64,000 nucleotides of DNA from Glycomyces harbinensis (lineage in GTDB: Bacteria > Actinomycetota > Actinomycetes > Mycobacteriales > Micromonosporaceae), in NCBI RefSeq assembly GCF_900101745.1, contig NZ_FNAD01000002.1, forward strand, positions 310,001-374,000. The letters run 5' to 3'. The position numbers and the translations under genes were made by a program. The notes beneath the pieces are model-generated. The model saw nothing but the letters and a program-made list of their open reading frames with translations, was not told the origin of the DNA and did not search any database. Below, one piece after another: positions 11,655 to 21,081 of this stretch. The first letter of the stretch is position 1. Each line of letters begins with the position of its first letter.

Positions 11655-12581
11655 TTGTCCGCGCTTTTGCCGGTGGCAGTCCTCAGTGCCACCCTGGTCG
11701 CGCTGTTCGGCGTCGTCCTGCCCCTCCTGCTTCTCGGCCCCGTCCTCGCCTCGCGCACCCGCCCGCAGCCGCAGCAGCTGCTGTTCGCGGTGGTGCTCCT
11801 GATCCCGACCGTGGTGATCGGTTCGGTGTTCCTGGCCTGGTGGGCGGTCGAGTGGCTGGGCCGCTACGACGTGCCCTCGGCCGAGCTGGTCGGGATCGCG
11901 CTGGTGGTGGCCGCGGTGGTCGGGCTGATGGCGCCGCTGCGCCTGCCCGGCGGGTCGGGGCCGTTCTGGCTCAAGCCGCTGCTGGGCCTGTCCTCGGGCG
12001 TGCTGGTGCCCATGTCGATGATCCTGAGCATGGGCGCGGGACTGCACGAGCTGGCCGCGGCGGGGATCGGCCTGCTGGTCCTGGTCGCGCTGGTGGTGGT
12101 CTTCCGGGTCATCGCGAAGCCGATCGCGGACCGGCGCAAGGCGAAGCAGGTGCGGTCGTCGGTGCGGCGGTTCCAGGGGCAGCTGGTGGACGTGACGGAC
12201 GAGGCCTGGAGCCTGTCGAGCGCCCGGGGCGACGCGAACCGGATCGTGCTGACGTACAGCGGCGAGTCGGACGGGAAGCAGATCGGCGCGGCGCTCATGC
12301 TCAAGCGCGACATGGAGTGGGTGCCGAAGGCCGAGGAGAACCAGTCGGCGGTGTTCGAGCTGTCGAAGGGCCTCAACGGCCAGCCGACCGAGGCGGTCCT
12401 GGCGCAGCAGCGGATCGGGTCCCCGGCGACGCTGACGATGCGCATCCCGGGCACGACGATCCTGTCGATCCGCGAGACGGTGGCCGATTCGCTGTCGTGG
12501 GTCGAGTTCATCGGGAAGCTGGAGCTCACCGACGCGGACGCCATGCTGAAGCGCCGCCAGCCGGGCGCCGACGAGGACTAG
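11655..12581 (+). CDS. Multi-pass membrane protein of unknown function
   Basis: Four or five hydrophobic helices fill the first 150 residues, followed by a soluble domain of about 155 residues that I cannot assign. An ATG at 11640 is in frame, but its only upstream purine run ends 2 bases away. A TTG at 11655 lies 7 bases behind GGAGAG and is preferred (308 residues). It sits between pepN and the respiration-linked DUF5130/CtaJ pair and converges on the latter. Confidence 0.65.
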   Translation: MSALLPVAVLSATLVALFGVVLPLLLLGPVLASRTRPQPQQLLFAVVLLIPTVVIGSVFLAWWAVEWLGRYDVPSAELVGIALVVAAVVGLMAPLRLPGGSGPFWLKPLLGLSSGVLVPMSMILSMGAGLHELAAAGIGLLVLVALVVVFRVIAKPIADRRKAKQVRSSVRRFQGQLVDVTDEAWSLSSARGDANRIVLTYSGESDGKQIGAALMLKRDMEWVPKAEENQSAVFELSKGLNGQPTEAVLAQQRIGSPATLTMRIPGTTILSIRETVADSLSWVEFIGKLELTDADAMLKRRQPGADED

Positions 12582-12584
12582 CGA

Positions 12585-12632
12585 GATACGCGAACGGCGG
12601 CCGGGGAGACCCGGCCGCCGTTCTCGCGTATG
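12585..12632. terminator. Bidirectional terminator
   Basis: A 13-bp perfect stem (12593-12605 with 12610-12622) is extended by ATACGCG/CGCGTAT (12586-12592 with 12625-12631) across a 2-base bulge. It lies between convergent genes. Confidence 0.8.
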
Positions 12633-12636
12633 CGGC

Positions 12637-13077
12637 TCAGTGCGTGTTGCTCTGGGCGGTCTCGGCGAGCATGCGCAGGCCGGTGATGATGCCGCCGGCC
12701 AGCTGCCCGGCCCCGAAGGAGGCCTCCATGGAGAACACCACGAGGGCCGCGGAGCGGTCCGGGACCTTCTCCTGGGCGAGCTTGCCGGTCACGATCTCCA
12801 GCTGCCGCTGCTCGGGCGAGACGGCGACGAGGACCGAGCGGTCCGGGTCGGCGAGCTTGTCGTGCATCGACTCGGCGGCGCCGCGGACCGGGTCGTGCAG
12901 CGGGCCGACGTAGACGCTGTAGTGCAGGCCGCCTCCGTCGCGCTCGGCGACCGCGAGGGCCTCGTCGAGGTGGAGCAGCTCCTTCACGTCGAAGGGGCCT
13001 TCGAGGACGGCCGGCTTGACCTCTTCGGGGCTCTTGTCGACGCCCTCCACGATCGCTACCTGGCTACCACTTGCCAT
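12637..13077 (-). CDS. DUF5130 family protein (PRSAF1-like, respiratory supercomplex-associated)
   Basis: Conserved actinobacterial protein of 146 residues. The sequence resembles M. tuberculosis Rv2468c. I recall its M. smegmatis orthologue (PRSAF1) as a factor found with the cytochrome bcc-aa3 supercomplex. The context agrees: it overlaps the CtaJ-like gene by 14 bases and lies in the same pepN-to-glbO block as in mycobacteria. The start ATG has GGGAGG 6 bases upstream. A C-terminal glycine/alanine-rich hydrophobic stretch may be membrane-associated. Confidence 0.72.
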   Translation of the reverse strand: MASGSQVAIVEGVDKSPEEVKPAVLEGPFDVKELLHLDEALAVAERDGGGLHYSVYVGPLHDPVRGAAESMHDKLADPDRSVLVAVSPEQRQLEIVTGKLAQEKVPDRSAALVVFSMEASFGAGQLAGGIITGLRMLAETAQSNTH

Positions 13078-13360
13078 GCGAGCCTCCCTTGGGTCCACTG
13101 GCGATCGACTCGGCGTGCGCGGGCTCGAGGGCCGCGGCGCCGTGGGCATCATCGATGGTGGTCTCCGAAGCGGTGCCGCTCCCGGAAGTGTCTGCCACCG
13201 CGCCGTTGCGGGCGACGAACCACACGGGTTTGAAGTTGTAGGGCTCTCCCGCACGGTAGCGGGACTGCGGCCTCGGGTGCCGCAGGAAGACCACGGTGAA
13301 GACCGCGACCACAACCAGGATCGGGGCGCCGAACAGTATCAGCAAGTCCTGGAACGTCAT
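13064..13360 (-). CDS. CtaJ-like accessory subunit of aa3-type cytochrome oxidase
   Basis: Protein of 98 residues: one N-terminal transmembrane helix (about 5-25), then a PRPQSRYRAGEPY basic stretch and an acidic, low-complexity tail. Size, topology and position beside DUF5130 match what I recall as CtaJ, a small helix of the mycobacterial complex IV. The match is mainly by context. The start has GGGGAG 5 bases upstream. Its 3' end overlaps the DUF5130 gene, so the two are translationally coupled. Confidence 0.62.
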   Translation of the reverse strand: MTFQDLLILFGAPILVVVAVFTVVFLRHPRPQSRYRAGEPYNFKPVWFVARNGAVADTSGSGTASETTIDDAHGAAALEPAHAESIASGPKGGSHGKW

Positions 13361-13401
13361 GTTGCTCCCCTAAATACAGGTACAGGAGGACCCTGCGAAT
13401 T

Positions 13402-13464
13402 TACGGCTGGCGAGCGGGCGCCGCTACCTCGCTCGTCTACGGCCGGCAAGCGGGCGCCGCGACC
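13402..13464. repeat. Pair of 27-base direct repeats upstream of the ctaJ-like gene
   Basis: 13402-13428 and 13438-13464 match at 24 of 27 positions, 36 bases apart, in the leader/promoter region of the ctaJ-DUF5130 pair. No gene is seen between 13361 and 13630. Confidence 0.6.
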
Positions 13465-13578
13465 ATGGCCCTCAGACTAATCCAATTACGCCCCTCACAC
13501 CCCTGCAGGTGCTAACTCGGTGCGGTCGGTCGCACGGGGGCCCGATCCCGTTGGCGCGGGGGCCATCGGGCACGGAGA

Positions 13579-13610
13579 GGGCCCGCCGACCGAAAACGGT
13601 CGACGGGCCC
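13579..13610. terminator. Stem-loop downstream of the HNH gene
   Basis: A 14-bp stem with one mismatch (13579-13592 with 13597-13610) and an AAAA loop lies 20 bases past the stop codon. Confidence 0.7.
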
Positions 13611-13630
13611 GGTCCGTCCGATGGAGTCCT

Positions 13631-14263
13631 CTAGGAGAGCCGAGCGCGCTCCCTTCCGTGGCGCGGGAGCCATGCCTCCCAGGCCGGGTCGGGGCGCCGC
13701 TGCCCGCGGAAGCCGCGCAGCTGCCAGCCGGAGGGGGGCCGGGGCGCGCGGGGCAGGCGCCAGCCGAGTTCGGCGAGGGTCTTGTCGCTCTTGCGGTGGT
13801 TGCAGGGGGCGCACGCGGCCACGACGTTGTCCCACGTGTGGGTCCCGCCGCGGGAGCGGGGCATCACGTGGTCGATGGTCTCGGCGGAGGAGCCGCAGTA
13901 GACGCAACGCCAGTCGTCGCGCGTGAACACGCCGCGGCGCGAGGGGCTCGCGCCGACCTGCCTGGGGATCGCGACATAGCGGTTGAGGCGGACCACGGAG
14001 GGGACGGGGATGTGCATCGTTTCGGAGCGCAGAAAACCGTCACCAGGAGTGACGGTTTCGGCCTTGCGGGTGAGCAGCAGCACTGCTGCTCGCCGGACTG
14101 GTATCACGCACAGTGGCTCGTAGCTCTGATTCAGGACGAGGGCCGAGCCCAGGGTCGCCACGTTGTGGGTGAAGAGATTCGGGAGCACCCCTGGGGCGGG
14201 GTCATCGCCGGCGAGCGTGCTCCTATGTCGAGGACCTATCACGGTGTCGTACCTCCAAGCCAT
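13631..14263 (-). CDS. HNH endonuclease family protein
   Basis: Protein of 210 residues. The C-terminal half has a complete HNH core with a zinc-binding frame: CVYCG, then TIDHVMPRS, WDNVVAAC and CNHRKSDKT. The first 100 residues have VLNQSYEPLCV and a RKAETV segment that, from memory, are constant among actinobacterial homologues such as Rv2469c. Function is not established; it is a core gene, not part of a restriction or phage module here. The ATG at 14263 lacks a clear ribosome site, so the start is tentative. Confidence 0.8.
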   Translation of the reverse strand: MAWRYDTVIGPRHRSTLAGDDPAPGVLPNLFTHNVATLGSALVLNQSYEPLCVIPVRRAAVLLLTRKAETVTPGDGFLRSETMHIPVPSVVRLNRYVAIPRQVGASPSRRGVFTRDDWRCVYCGSSAETIDHVMPRSRGGTHTWDNVVAACAPCNHRKSDKTLAELGWRLPRAPRPPSGWQLRGFRGQRRPDPAWEAWLPRHGRERARLS

Positions 14264-14422
14264 CGGTCCCGTCAAGTTTGACCTAAATCTCAGAAAATTG
14301 CACCCTGGTTCCGTGGGATCTTGAATGTCGAGCGAATATCGTCTGTGCGAACCACCGGTGACCCTCGGACCGTGCGGAACGGGGCGCTCGTCCCCGGTGT
14401 TGGAATCTGAGAAGAGACGAAC

Positions 14423-15448
14423 GTGGAACTGCTTGCCGAGACCGCAGGGGCCTCTCCCTGCGATGCGGGGTTCAACTCCTGCACGCTCCTGTACAAGATG
14501 ACCGGGAGCGAAGAGTTCTCCATCGACACGGGCGTGGTCCTCGACAAGATCGGCCAGGTGCTGATCATCGTGCTGGCGGCGATGCTGCTGAAGTGGATCG
14601 TCAACCGGTCCATAGCGAGGATCATCAAGCAGGTCACCACGATCAAGGGCCCGCAGTCGATCGCGGAACTGGCCGACAAGCTCGGCTCCTCGAACTCCCG
14701 GCGCGACGAGCTGCTGGGCGACCGTTCCGAGAAGCGGGCCGAGACGCTCACCGGGGTGCTCCAGCACGTCTCGGGCATCGTCATCTACGCCATCGCGTTC
14801 ATGCTCGTGCTCAGCGCCTTCAACGTGAACCTGGCCCCGATCCTCGCCAGCGCGGGCATCGCCGGCATCGCGATCGGCTTCGGGGCGCAGAACCTGGTGC
14901 AGGACTACCTGGCCGGGATATTCATCCTCGTCGAGGACCAGTACGGGGTCGGCGACAACGTCGACGTGGGCGACGCGGTGGGCACCGTGGTCGACATGGG
15001 CCTGCGGGTCACGACGCTGCGGTCGCTGGACGGGACTCTGTGGTACGTGCGCAACGGCCAGATCCTGCGGGTCGGGAACTCGAGCCAGAGCTGGGCGTAT
15101 GTGGTGGTCGACACACCGCTGCCGCCGACGGCCGACGTGGACGCGGTCGGCGAGAAGATCGTCGCGATCGCCGAGGCGTTCGTCGCCGAGGACGAGTGGC
15201 GCGAGCACATCCTCAAGGAGCCCGAGTACCTCGGGCCGATCGAGGTCACGATCGACGAGATCAAGGTGCGCCTGGGCGTGCGGACCACCTCCGACCAGCA
15301 GTGGGCGGCGGGCCGGGAGCTGCGGCGGCGCATCTCCGAGTCGCTGCGCGAGGCGGGGCTGGTCGACCTGGCCGGGGCGGGGCGGATCTACGTGCCGCGC
15401 GGGGTGGCGAACGGCGGGGCCGCAGGGGCCGCGGGGACCGCTCCGTAG
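14423..15448 (+). CDS. MscS-family mechanosensitive ion channel
   Basis: Opens under membrane tension to release osmolytes. Protein of 341 residues with three predicted helices: one near 38-58, one near 117-137 and the pore helix near 139-160. The MscS signature is IAGIAIGFGAQNLVQDYLAG, followed by the beta domain (FILVEDQYGVGD) and a cytoplasmic alpha/beta vestibule. The tail is Gly/Ala-rich. It starts with GTG and is divergent from the HNH gene across 159 bases. Confidence 0.92.
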   Translation: MELLAETAGASPCDAGFNSCTLLYKMTGSEEFSIDTGVVLDKIGQVLIIVLAAMLLKWIVNRSIARIIKQVTTIKGPQSIAELADKLGSSNSRRDELLGDRSEKRAETLTGVLQHVSGIVIYAIAFMLVLSAFNVNLAPILASAGIAGIAIGFGAQNLVQDYLAGIFILVEDQYGVGDNVDVGDAVGTVVDMGLRVTTLRSLDGTLWYVRNGQILRVGNSSQSWAYVVVDTPLPPTADVDAVGEKIVAIAEAFVAEDEWREHILKEPEYLGPIEVTIDEIKVRLGVRTTSDQQWAAGRELRRRISESLREAGLVDLAGAGRIYVPRGVANGGAAGAAGTAP

Positions 15449-15524
15449 GTGATATGCGGCCCAATCGGTGTGACGCGCGCCGGATCGGCTTCACAGAGGG
15501 GTTCCCGGGCGGCACGATTGAGAG

Positions 15525-15953
15525 ATGCCTAGTGACAGCCCGCGCGCAGTTGTGCCTCTGACCCCCACCGGTCAGCCCGCGCCCACGCAGTCCTTCTATG
15601 ACGCCGTGGGCGGCGAGGCGACCTTCCAGCGTCTCGTCGACGAGTTCTACGCCCAGGTGGCCGAGGACCCGATCATGCGGCCGATGTACCCGGAGGAGGA
15701 TCTCGCTCCGGCGGCGCGGCGCTTCAAGATGTTCTTGGAGCAGTACTGGGGCGGTCCGCACGCCTACTCCGAGGAGCGGGGCCACCCGCGCCTGCGGATG
15801 CGCCACGCCCCCTTCACGATCGGCGATCGCGAACGCGACGCGTGGCTGCGCTGCATGCGTCACGCGATGGACGTGGTGGCGCTGGCGCCCGAATACGACA
15901 AGGCCATGTGGGAGTACATGGAGCGCGCGGCGGACTTCATGCGGAACGCATGA
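15525..15953 (+). CDS. glbO: group II truncated haemoglobin (trHbO)
   Basis: Small haem protein of 142 residues binding O2/NO. It shows the 2-on-2 globin signs: the [12 protein letters not shown]-terminus, FY at the B helix, a YWGGP segment, the proximal histidine in MRHAPF and the group II tryptophan in KAMWEYM. The last codons (MRNA, stop) form the first unit of a palindrome array that runs on past the stop. In mycobacteria the same gene follows pepN, DUF5130, ctaJ and HNH; here mscS is inserted between HNH and glbO. Confidence 0.92.
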   Translation: MPSDSPRAVVPLTPTGQPAPTQSFYDAVGGEATFQRLVDEFYAQVAEDPIMRPMYPEEDLAPAARRFKMFLEQYWGGPHAYSEERGHPRLRMRHAPFTIGDRERDAWLRCMRHAMDVVALAPEYDKAMWEYMERAADFMRNA

Positions 15954-16038
15954 GGCATTGGCGCAGCATGCGGAACGCATGAAGCGAGTGCTCGGTAGGC
16001 GGAACGCATGAGGCGTCAGGCCGATATGCGGAACGCAT
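15939..16038. repeat. Four-unit, 29-base-period array of a small palindrome in the glbO 3' region
   Basis: GCGGAACGCAT occurs at 15941, 15970, 15999 and 16028, exactly 29 bases apart each time. In three units it is the centre of a perfect inverted repeat, ATGCG-GAA-CGCAT. The 16-18 bases between units are mostly different. The first unit is the end of the glbO coding sequence; the rest are non-coding (29 is not a multiple of 3) and precede the terminator, so they lie in the glbO transcript. Confidence 0.85.
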
Positions 16039-16052
16039 AGCGATGATCGAAG

Positions 16053-16093
16053 ACGGGACCGGCCCGACCGCTGAGCGGTCGGGCCGGTCCCGT
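16053..16093. terminator. Strong bidirectional terminator after glbO
   Basis: A perfect 19-bp stem (16053-16071 with 16075-16093) with a TGA loop, between convergent genes. Confidence 0.88.
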
Positions 16094-16112
16094 TCTCGTT
16101 CCGTTCAGGGCG

Positions 16113-16904
16113 TCACGGCGAGCAGGCGACGATCACTTCCTGGTAGAGCCCGGCGAGCTCGCCCTGGTATTCGATGTACTCGTCGGTGAAGAGCTCCTCG
16201 AGGTTCTCGGCGTCCGGGTTGATCTCGCCCTCGTACTCCAGGCTGTTGTACGCGTCGAAGGCGGTCTGGCAGGCCTCGTAGTCGTCGGCGGTGAGCTGGA
16301 GCCCGGCCAGGTCGCTCACGAGGGCGCTGTTCTCGGCCTTGAGGTCCTCCTCCGCGGCGAGCAGGTCCTCGATCTCGGCGGCCTTCGCCTCGGCGTCGTC
16401 GGCGGCCTGGGTGTACAGGTACGCGAAGGTCCCGGCGACCAGGGCGACCACCGTCAGCGCGATCGCCAGGGTGATGACCCCGGCCTTGGACGGCCTGCGC
16501 GGCCCGGGCGGTGCCGGGATCGGGGCGGTCGCGCCGGGAGGGGCGAACTGCGGGCCGGAGGCGAACTGCGGTCCCGGGGCGTACTGCGGGCCGGAGCTGA
16601 ACTGCGGTCCCGGGGCCGGCGGGGGCGTCATCGACGCCGCCGGGGGGTTCGCGGCGGCGGGCGCCATCACGGGCGGCAGCCGGCCCGCCTCGGGCGCGGG
16701 GGCCGGTGCGGCGTTCGCCGGCGCGACCGGAGCCGGGCCCGGGACCTCGGGGGCGGAGTAGGTCGCCGGCTCGGCGGTCTGCTCCTGCACCTGGGGTTCG
16801 GGGGCGGACGCTTCGGTGGCGGGCTCGGCGCTCGGCGGCGCGGCGGGAGCTTCGGCCGCCGGTGGCTCGGCGGGCCGCGGAGTCTCGGGGGTCGGGAGGG
16901 TCAT
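16113..16904 (-). CDS. Pro/Ala-rich single-pass membrane protein with external coiled coil
   Basis: Protein of 263 residues without a recognised domain. Residues 1-140 are low-complexity Pro/Ala/Glu with four near-repeats of GPQFASGPQ. A transmembrane helix follows a basic RRPSK stop signal (about 143-165). An acidic alpha-helical stretch after it (about 170-205) looks like a coiled coil, and two cysteines (about 215 and 261) could form an external disulfide. The start has CAGGAG upstream. Another reading frame is open over the same DNA, but its protein is only Arg/Gly-rich noise. Confidence 0.62.
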   Translation of the reverse strand: MTLPTPETPRPAEPPAAEAPAAPPSAEPATEASAPEPQVQEQTAEPATYSAPEVPGPAPVAPANAAPAPAPEAGRLPPVMAPAAANPPAASMTPPPAPGPQFSSGPQYAPGPQFASGPQFAPPGATAPIPAPPGPRRPSKAGVITLAIALTVVALVAGTFAYLYTQAADDAEAKAAEIEDLLAAEEDLKAENSALVSDLAGLQLTADDYEACQTAFDAYNSLEYEGEINPDAENLEELFTDEYIEYQGELAGLYQEVIVACSP

Positions 16905-17084
16905 GGGTGCTCCTGGTATTCACTTGAATGAGAAGGGAACCCGTATGTTACCTGCGGCGGCACGATCGCACAGTCCAGTTGTGCTGCAAGCATGTTCGTT
17001 TCCGCTGGTGGCGTTCGCCTTTCAAGTGGAAATCAGACGAAAAGCCACCGGACATTGGGGACGGTCGGATCGCATCGGAGCGAA

Positions 17085-17120
17085 AAGGGGGCCGGACCGC
17101 TTTCGCGGTCCGGCCCCCTT
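17085..17120. terminator. Terminator of the YbjN-domain gene
   Basis: A perfect 16-bp stem (17085-17100 with 17105-17120) with loop TTTC; on the minus strand it is followed by TTTTCG. Confidence 0.85.
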
Positions 17121-17138
17121 CTTCAGGCTGCGTCGCCG

Positions 17139-17915
17139 TCAGAGCAGTTCGCCTTCGAGCCATTCGACGAACGTGCCCGAGATCGCGGTGCCGCAGTCGA
17201 TGAGCTCTTCGAGCAGGGCGGTGGTGATGCCGGGGCGGACGGGGACCTGGATCTCGCCGAAGACCGGGAGCGCGCCCGATTCGGTCGGCTCGCCCAGGTA
17301 GGCCTTGAGGAACCGGCGGGTGCGGTTCCACTCGTTCATGGCCGCGTAGCCGCGCTCGGCCCACTCGCGCGGGACGGTCTGGTACGCGCGGGCGCGCAGG
17401 ACCAGGATGTCGGCGTCGGGGCCCTCGGCGCGCACCTGGACGATGTGGCGCTCCCAGAGGGCGACGATGCCGCCGTTCTCGTCGACCAGGTAGCGGATGT
17501 CGAGGTTCCGCAGCGAGGCGATGATGCGGTCGGAGTCCAGCGGCGCGGCCTCGTCGCGGGCGTCCGCGGCGATCTGCTCCAGGTCGGTGATGAAGTCCGG
17601 GTCGATCTCGGCGAGGTCCTGCTTGATGAGGTGCCACCGCTCGATCTCGGAGATCTGCTCTTCCTCGGGGCCGAGGAGGAGCTGTTCGGCGGTGAGCTCG
17701 TGGCGCAGCTCACGGGAGGCCAGTTCGACCTCGACCTCGTACTCGCCGCTGTCGGCCTCGGGGACGCCCTCGCGCCGTTCGGCGCGCGGGTTCGGGACCG
17801 CGCTCGGCTGGCTGCCTCGCGCCTGGGCGCGTTCGGCGGAGCCGCCGATCTCGCTGTCGGTCTCGGTGATCGAGTCTTGCTGTGCGTCGCGTTTTCTGCT
17901 GCGCCACCATGCCAT
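17139..17915 (-). CDS. YbjN domain-containing protein
   Basis: Protein of 258 residues. The first 80 residues are charged and disordered; residues of about 100-258 look like a YbjN/type III secretion chaperone-like fold (RYLVDENGGIVALW, then YAAMNEWNR-like helix). The family is annotated as sensory transduction regulators without a known mechanism. The start at MAWWRSRKRD has AAGGCGG about 11 bases upstream; an in-frame extension reaches further but lacks a site. Confidence 0.68.
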   Translation of the reverse strand: MAWWRSRKRDAQQDSITETDSEIGGSAERAQARGSQPSAVPNPRAERREGVPEADSGEYEVEVELASRELRHELTAEQLLLGPEEEQISEIERWHLIKQDLAEIDPDFITDLEQIAADARDEAAPLDSDRIIASLRNLDIRYLVDENGGIVALWERHIVQVRAEGPDADILVLRARAYQTVPREWAERGYAAMNEWNRTRRFLKAYLGEPTESGALPVFGEIQVPVRPGITTALLEELIDCGTAISGTFVEWLEGELL

Positions 17916-18216
17916 GGTGTTGTCCGCCTTCCCACCCAAAATGCGAATCACTGGCAGTGCTTGGGTACTTCGTTGGCATTCCTGCTTGGCTGAACCATTG
18001 GTTGTGATTGGTAGTGCTTCGCCGGGCAGTGCCAAGTTACGTCGCGTTGCAGTGAGCAGACTAGGGCTCGACGCCGACTTGGCACAACCGTCAGCTAATC
18101 CTGTCCAAAAGTATGAACCGTCGCGCGTTTGTTCGCAGGCCCCTTCTGGGTACTGTCACCGGTTTCATATGTATCAGAACGGGAAGAGCCGTCCCATCCT
18201 CCGGACGTCGGCTTTC
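17916..18216. other. Intergenic region without a gene
   Basis: This stretch is less GC-rich than the genes around it and holds the leader of the YbjN gene and the 3' flank of the thioesterase group. I see no ORF with a ribosome site and no tRNA. Confidence 0.6.
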
Positions 18217-18255
18217 CGTCACCGAACGGCAGCGTTCCGTAATCGTCCGGTGACG
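18217..18255 (-). terminator. Branched stem-loop after the ettA-thioesterase-hypothetical group
   Basis: CGTCACCG (18217-18224) pairs perfectly with 18248-18255, enclosing a smaller hairpin (18225-18228 with 18233-18236). It starts 2 bases past the stop codon. Confidence 0.6.
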
Positions 18256-18256
18256 C

Positions 18257-18817
18257 TCAGAGAAGGGGGAGGCCCCGGTCACGGTCCCAGACGGTGCCGT
18301 AGGTCGCGGCGAGCCCGACGCGGCGTCCGGCCCGGAGCACCCGGACGGGATCGTCGGCGAGGAAGCCCATGCGGCACAAGGCGGCCACGAGGCGGACCTC
18401 GACGGGCCAGGCCTCGTCGCCGTGCTCGACGAGCAGTGCGACGTGGTCGAGCATGGCGTCGCGCAGCCGCCGGTCGCCGATGCCCTGGCCGCGGCGCTCC
18501 CGCAGGGCCGCTGCGGCCTTCCGGTCGATGTCGGCTATGTCGGCCGCGGGAACGGTCTCGACGGTCTCCCAGGGCCGCTGGGGGAGGCGCCCGCGCCATG
18601 CGGCGGCGGGCCTGGCGGCGATCGCGCCGGCGGCGAGGTCGCCGGCGCGGTGGACGCCCTCGGGCGGCACCGGCTCGCCCGCGTCGCGGACGGCGAGGGC
18701 GCCGAAGGGCAGCGCGGCCCAGAGCCTGCCGTCGCGCACGAGCACGAGGGCCTCGGGGTCGAGCCGGGCGACCCGGGCCGCGAAGGCCGCGTCGTCGTCC
18801 GCGATCGCTCCGCTCAT
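18257..18817 (-). CDS. Conserved actinobacterial hypothetical protein (Rv2474c-like by position)
   Basis: Protein of 186 residues, Ala/Arg/Asp-rich, with no domain I can name. The N-terminal part has a beta-strand-like VRDGRLWAALPFGALAV segment; the rest looks alpha-helical. It follows the thioesterase by 16 bases on the same strand. The ATG at 18817 and a GTG at 18826 are both possible starts; neither has a good ribosome site, suggesting translational coupling. In M. tuberculosis the homologous position next to the thioesterase is, as I recall, also a hypothetical gene. Confidence 0.6.
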   Translation of the reverse strand: MSGAIADDDAAFAARVARLDPEALVLVRDGRLWAALPFGALAVRDAGEPVPPEGVHRAGDLAAGAIAARPAAAWRGRLPQRPWETVETVPAADIADIDRKAAAALRERRGQGIGDRRLRDAMLDHVALLVEHGDEAWPVEVRLVAALCRMGFLADDPVRVLRAGRRVGLAATYGTVWDRDRGLPLL

Positions 18818-18833
18818 CGGGGGCACCGGCCGG

Positions 18834-19235
18834 TCATTCGGCCCACTGCTCGAGGAAGGCGCGCTCGGCGTCGGTGACGCGGCGGGGCCGCTGGGTCTCG
18901 ACGTTGTACGGGACCATCACGCTCTTGGCGCGCAGGGCGAGCTTGTCGTTCGCGGTGAGCTCGTACGCGAACGTGAACGAGGAGTTCCCGATCCGCTCGA
19001 TCCACAGCTCGACGCGGATCTCGGCCGGAACCGTCACGGGCAGCAGGTAGTCGACCTCGTGGCGGGCGACGACGACCCCGCGGCGGAAGCCGGGGAGCCC
19101 GGCCTCCTCCGCGGCGGTGAACATCATCGCCACGCGCGCCTCTTCGAGCAGCACCATGAACTTGTTGTTGTTCACGTGCCCGAAGGTGTCCATGTCGGAC
19201 CATCGCAGGACGACGTCGACCTTGAAGCGCGCCAC
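18834..19235 (-). CDS. hotdog-fold acyl-CoA thioesterase
   Basis: Protein of 133 residues with the 4-hydroxybenzoyl-CoA thioesterase signature WSDMDTFGHVNNNKF, whose aspartate is the catalytic residue in that family. It hydrolyses an acyl-CoA of unknown chain type. The GTG start lies 2 bases after the ettA stop codon (TAG-CC-GTG), so translation is coupled to ettA; the pairing of these two genes is conserved in mycobacteria (Rv2475c, Rv2477c) apart from an intervening gdh gene. Confidence 0.85.
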   Translation of the reverse strand: MARFKVDVVLRWSDMDTFGHVNNNKFMVLLEEARVAMMFTAAEEAGLPGFRRGVVVARHEVDYLLPVTVPAEIRVELWIERIGNSSFTFAYELTANDKLALRAKSVMVPYNVETQRPRRVTDAERAFLEQWAE

Positions 19236-19237
19236 GG

Positions 19238-20917
<1,680 letters not shown>

Positions 20918-21081
20918 GCTGATCCTTCGCTTTTTGCGACGAGCTGTACTGAACTGACCGTTACCAATGATGTCAAGTCGCCGGGGTGATCCGCCAATCG
21001 GGCCGACACAGGACCGCCTACGTCACCGCAGCCCCCTACACCCCGCTCACCGGTAGTCTTGTGGAAAGGAGGAAAACCGAA

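Noticed and set aside
15939-16038. CRISPR-like array
   Set aside because: Repeats are only 11-16 bases, spacers are 16-18 bases, there are four units and no cas genes; it begins inside a coding sequence.
16105-16923. Alternative frame over the Pro/Ala-rich membrane protein
   Set aside because: It encodes Arg-rich sequence with no membrane helix; the chosen frame has a ribosome site, a transmembrane helix and a coiled coil.
18091-18282. 63-codon ORF in the gap upstream of the YbjN gene
   Set aside because: It overlaps the stop region of the real gene at 18257, has no ribosome site and spans the terminator stem-loop.
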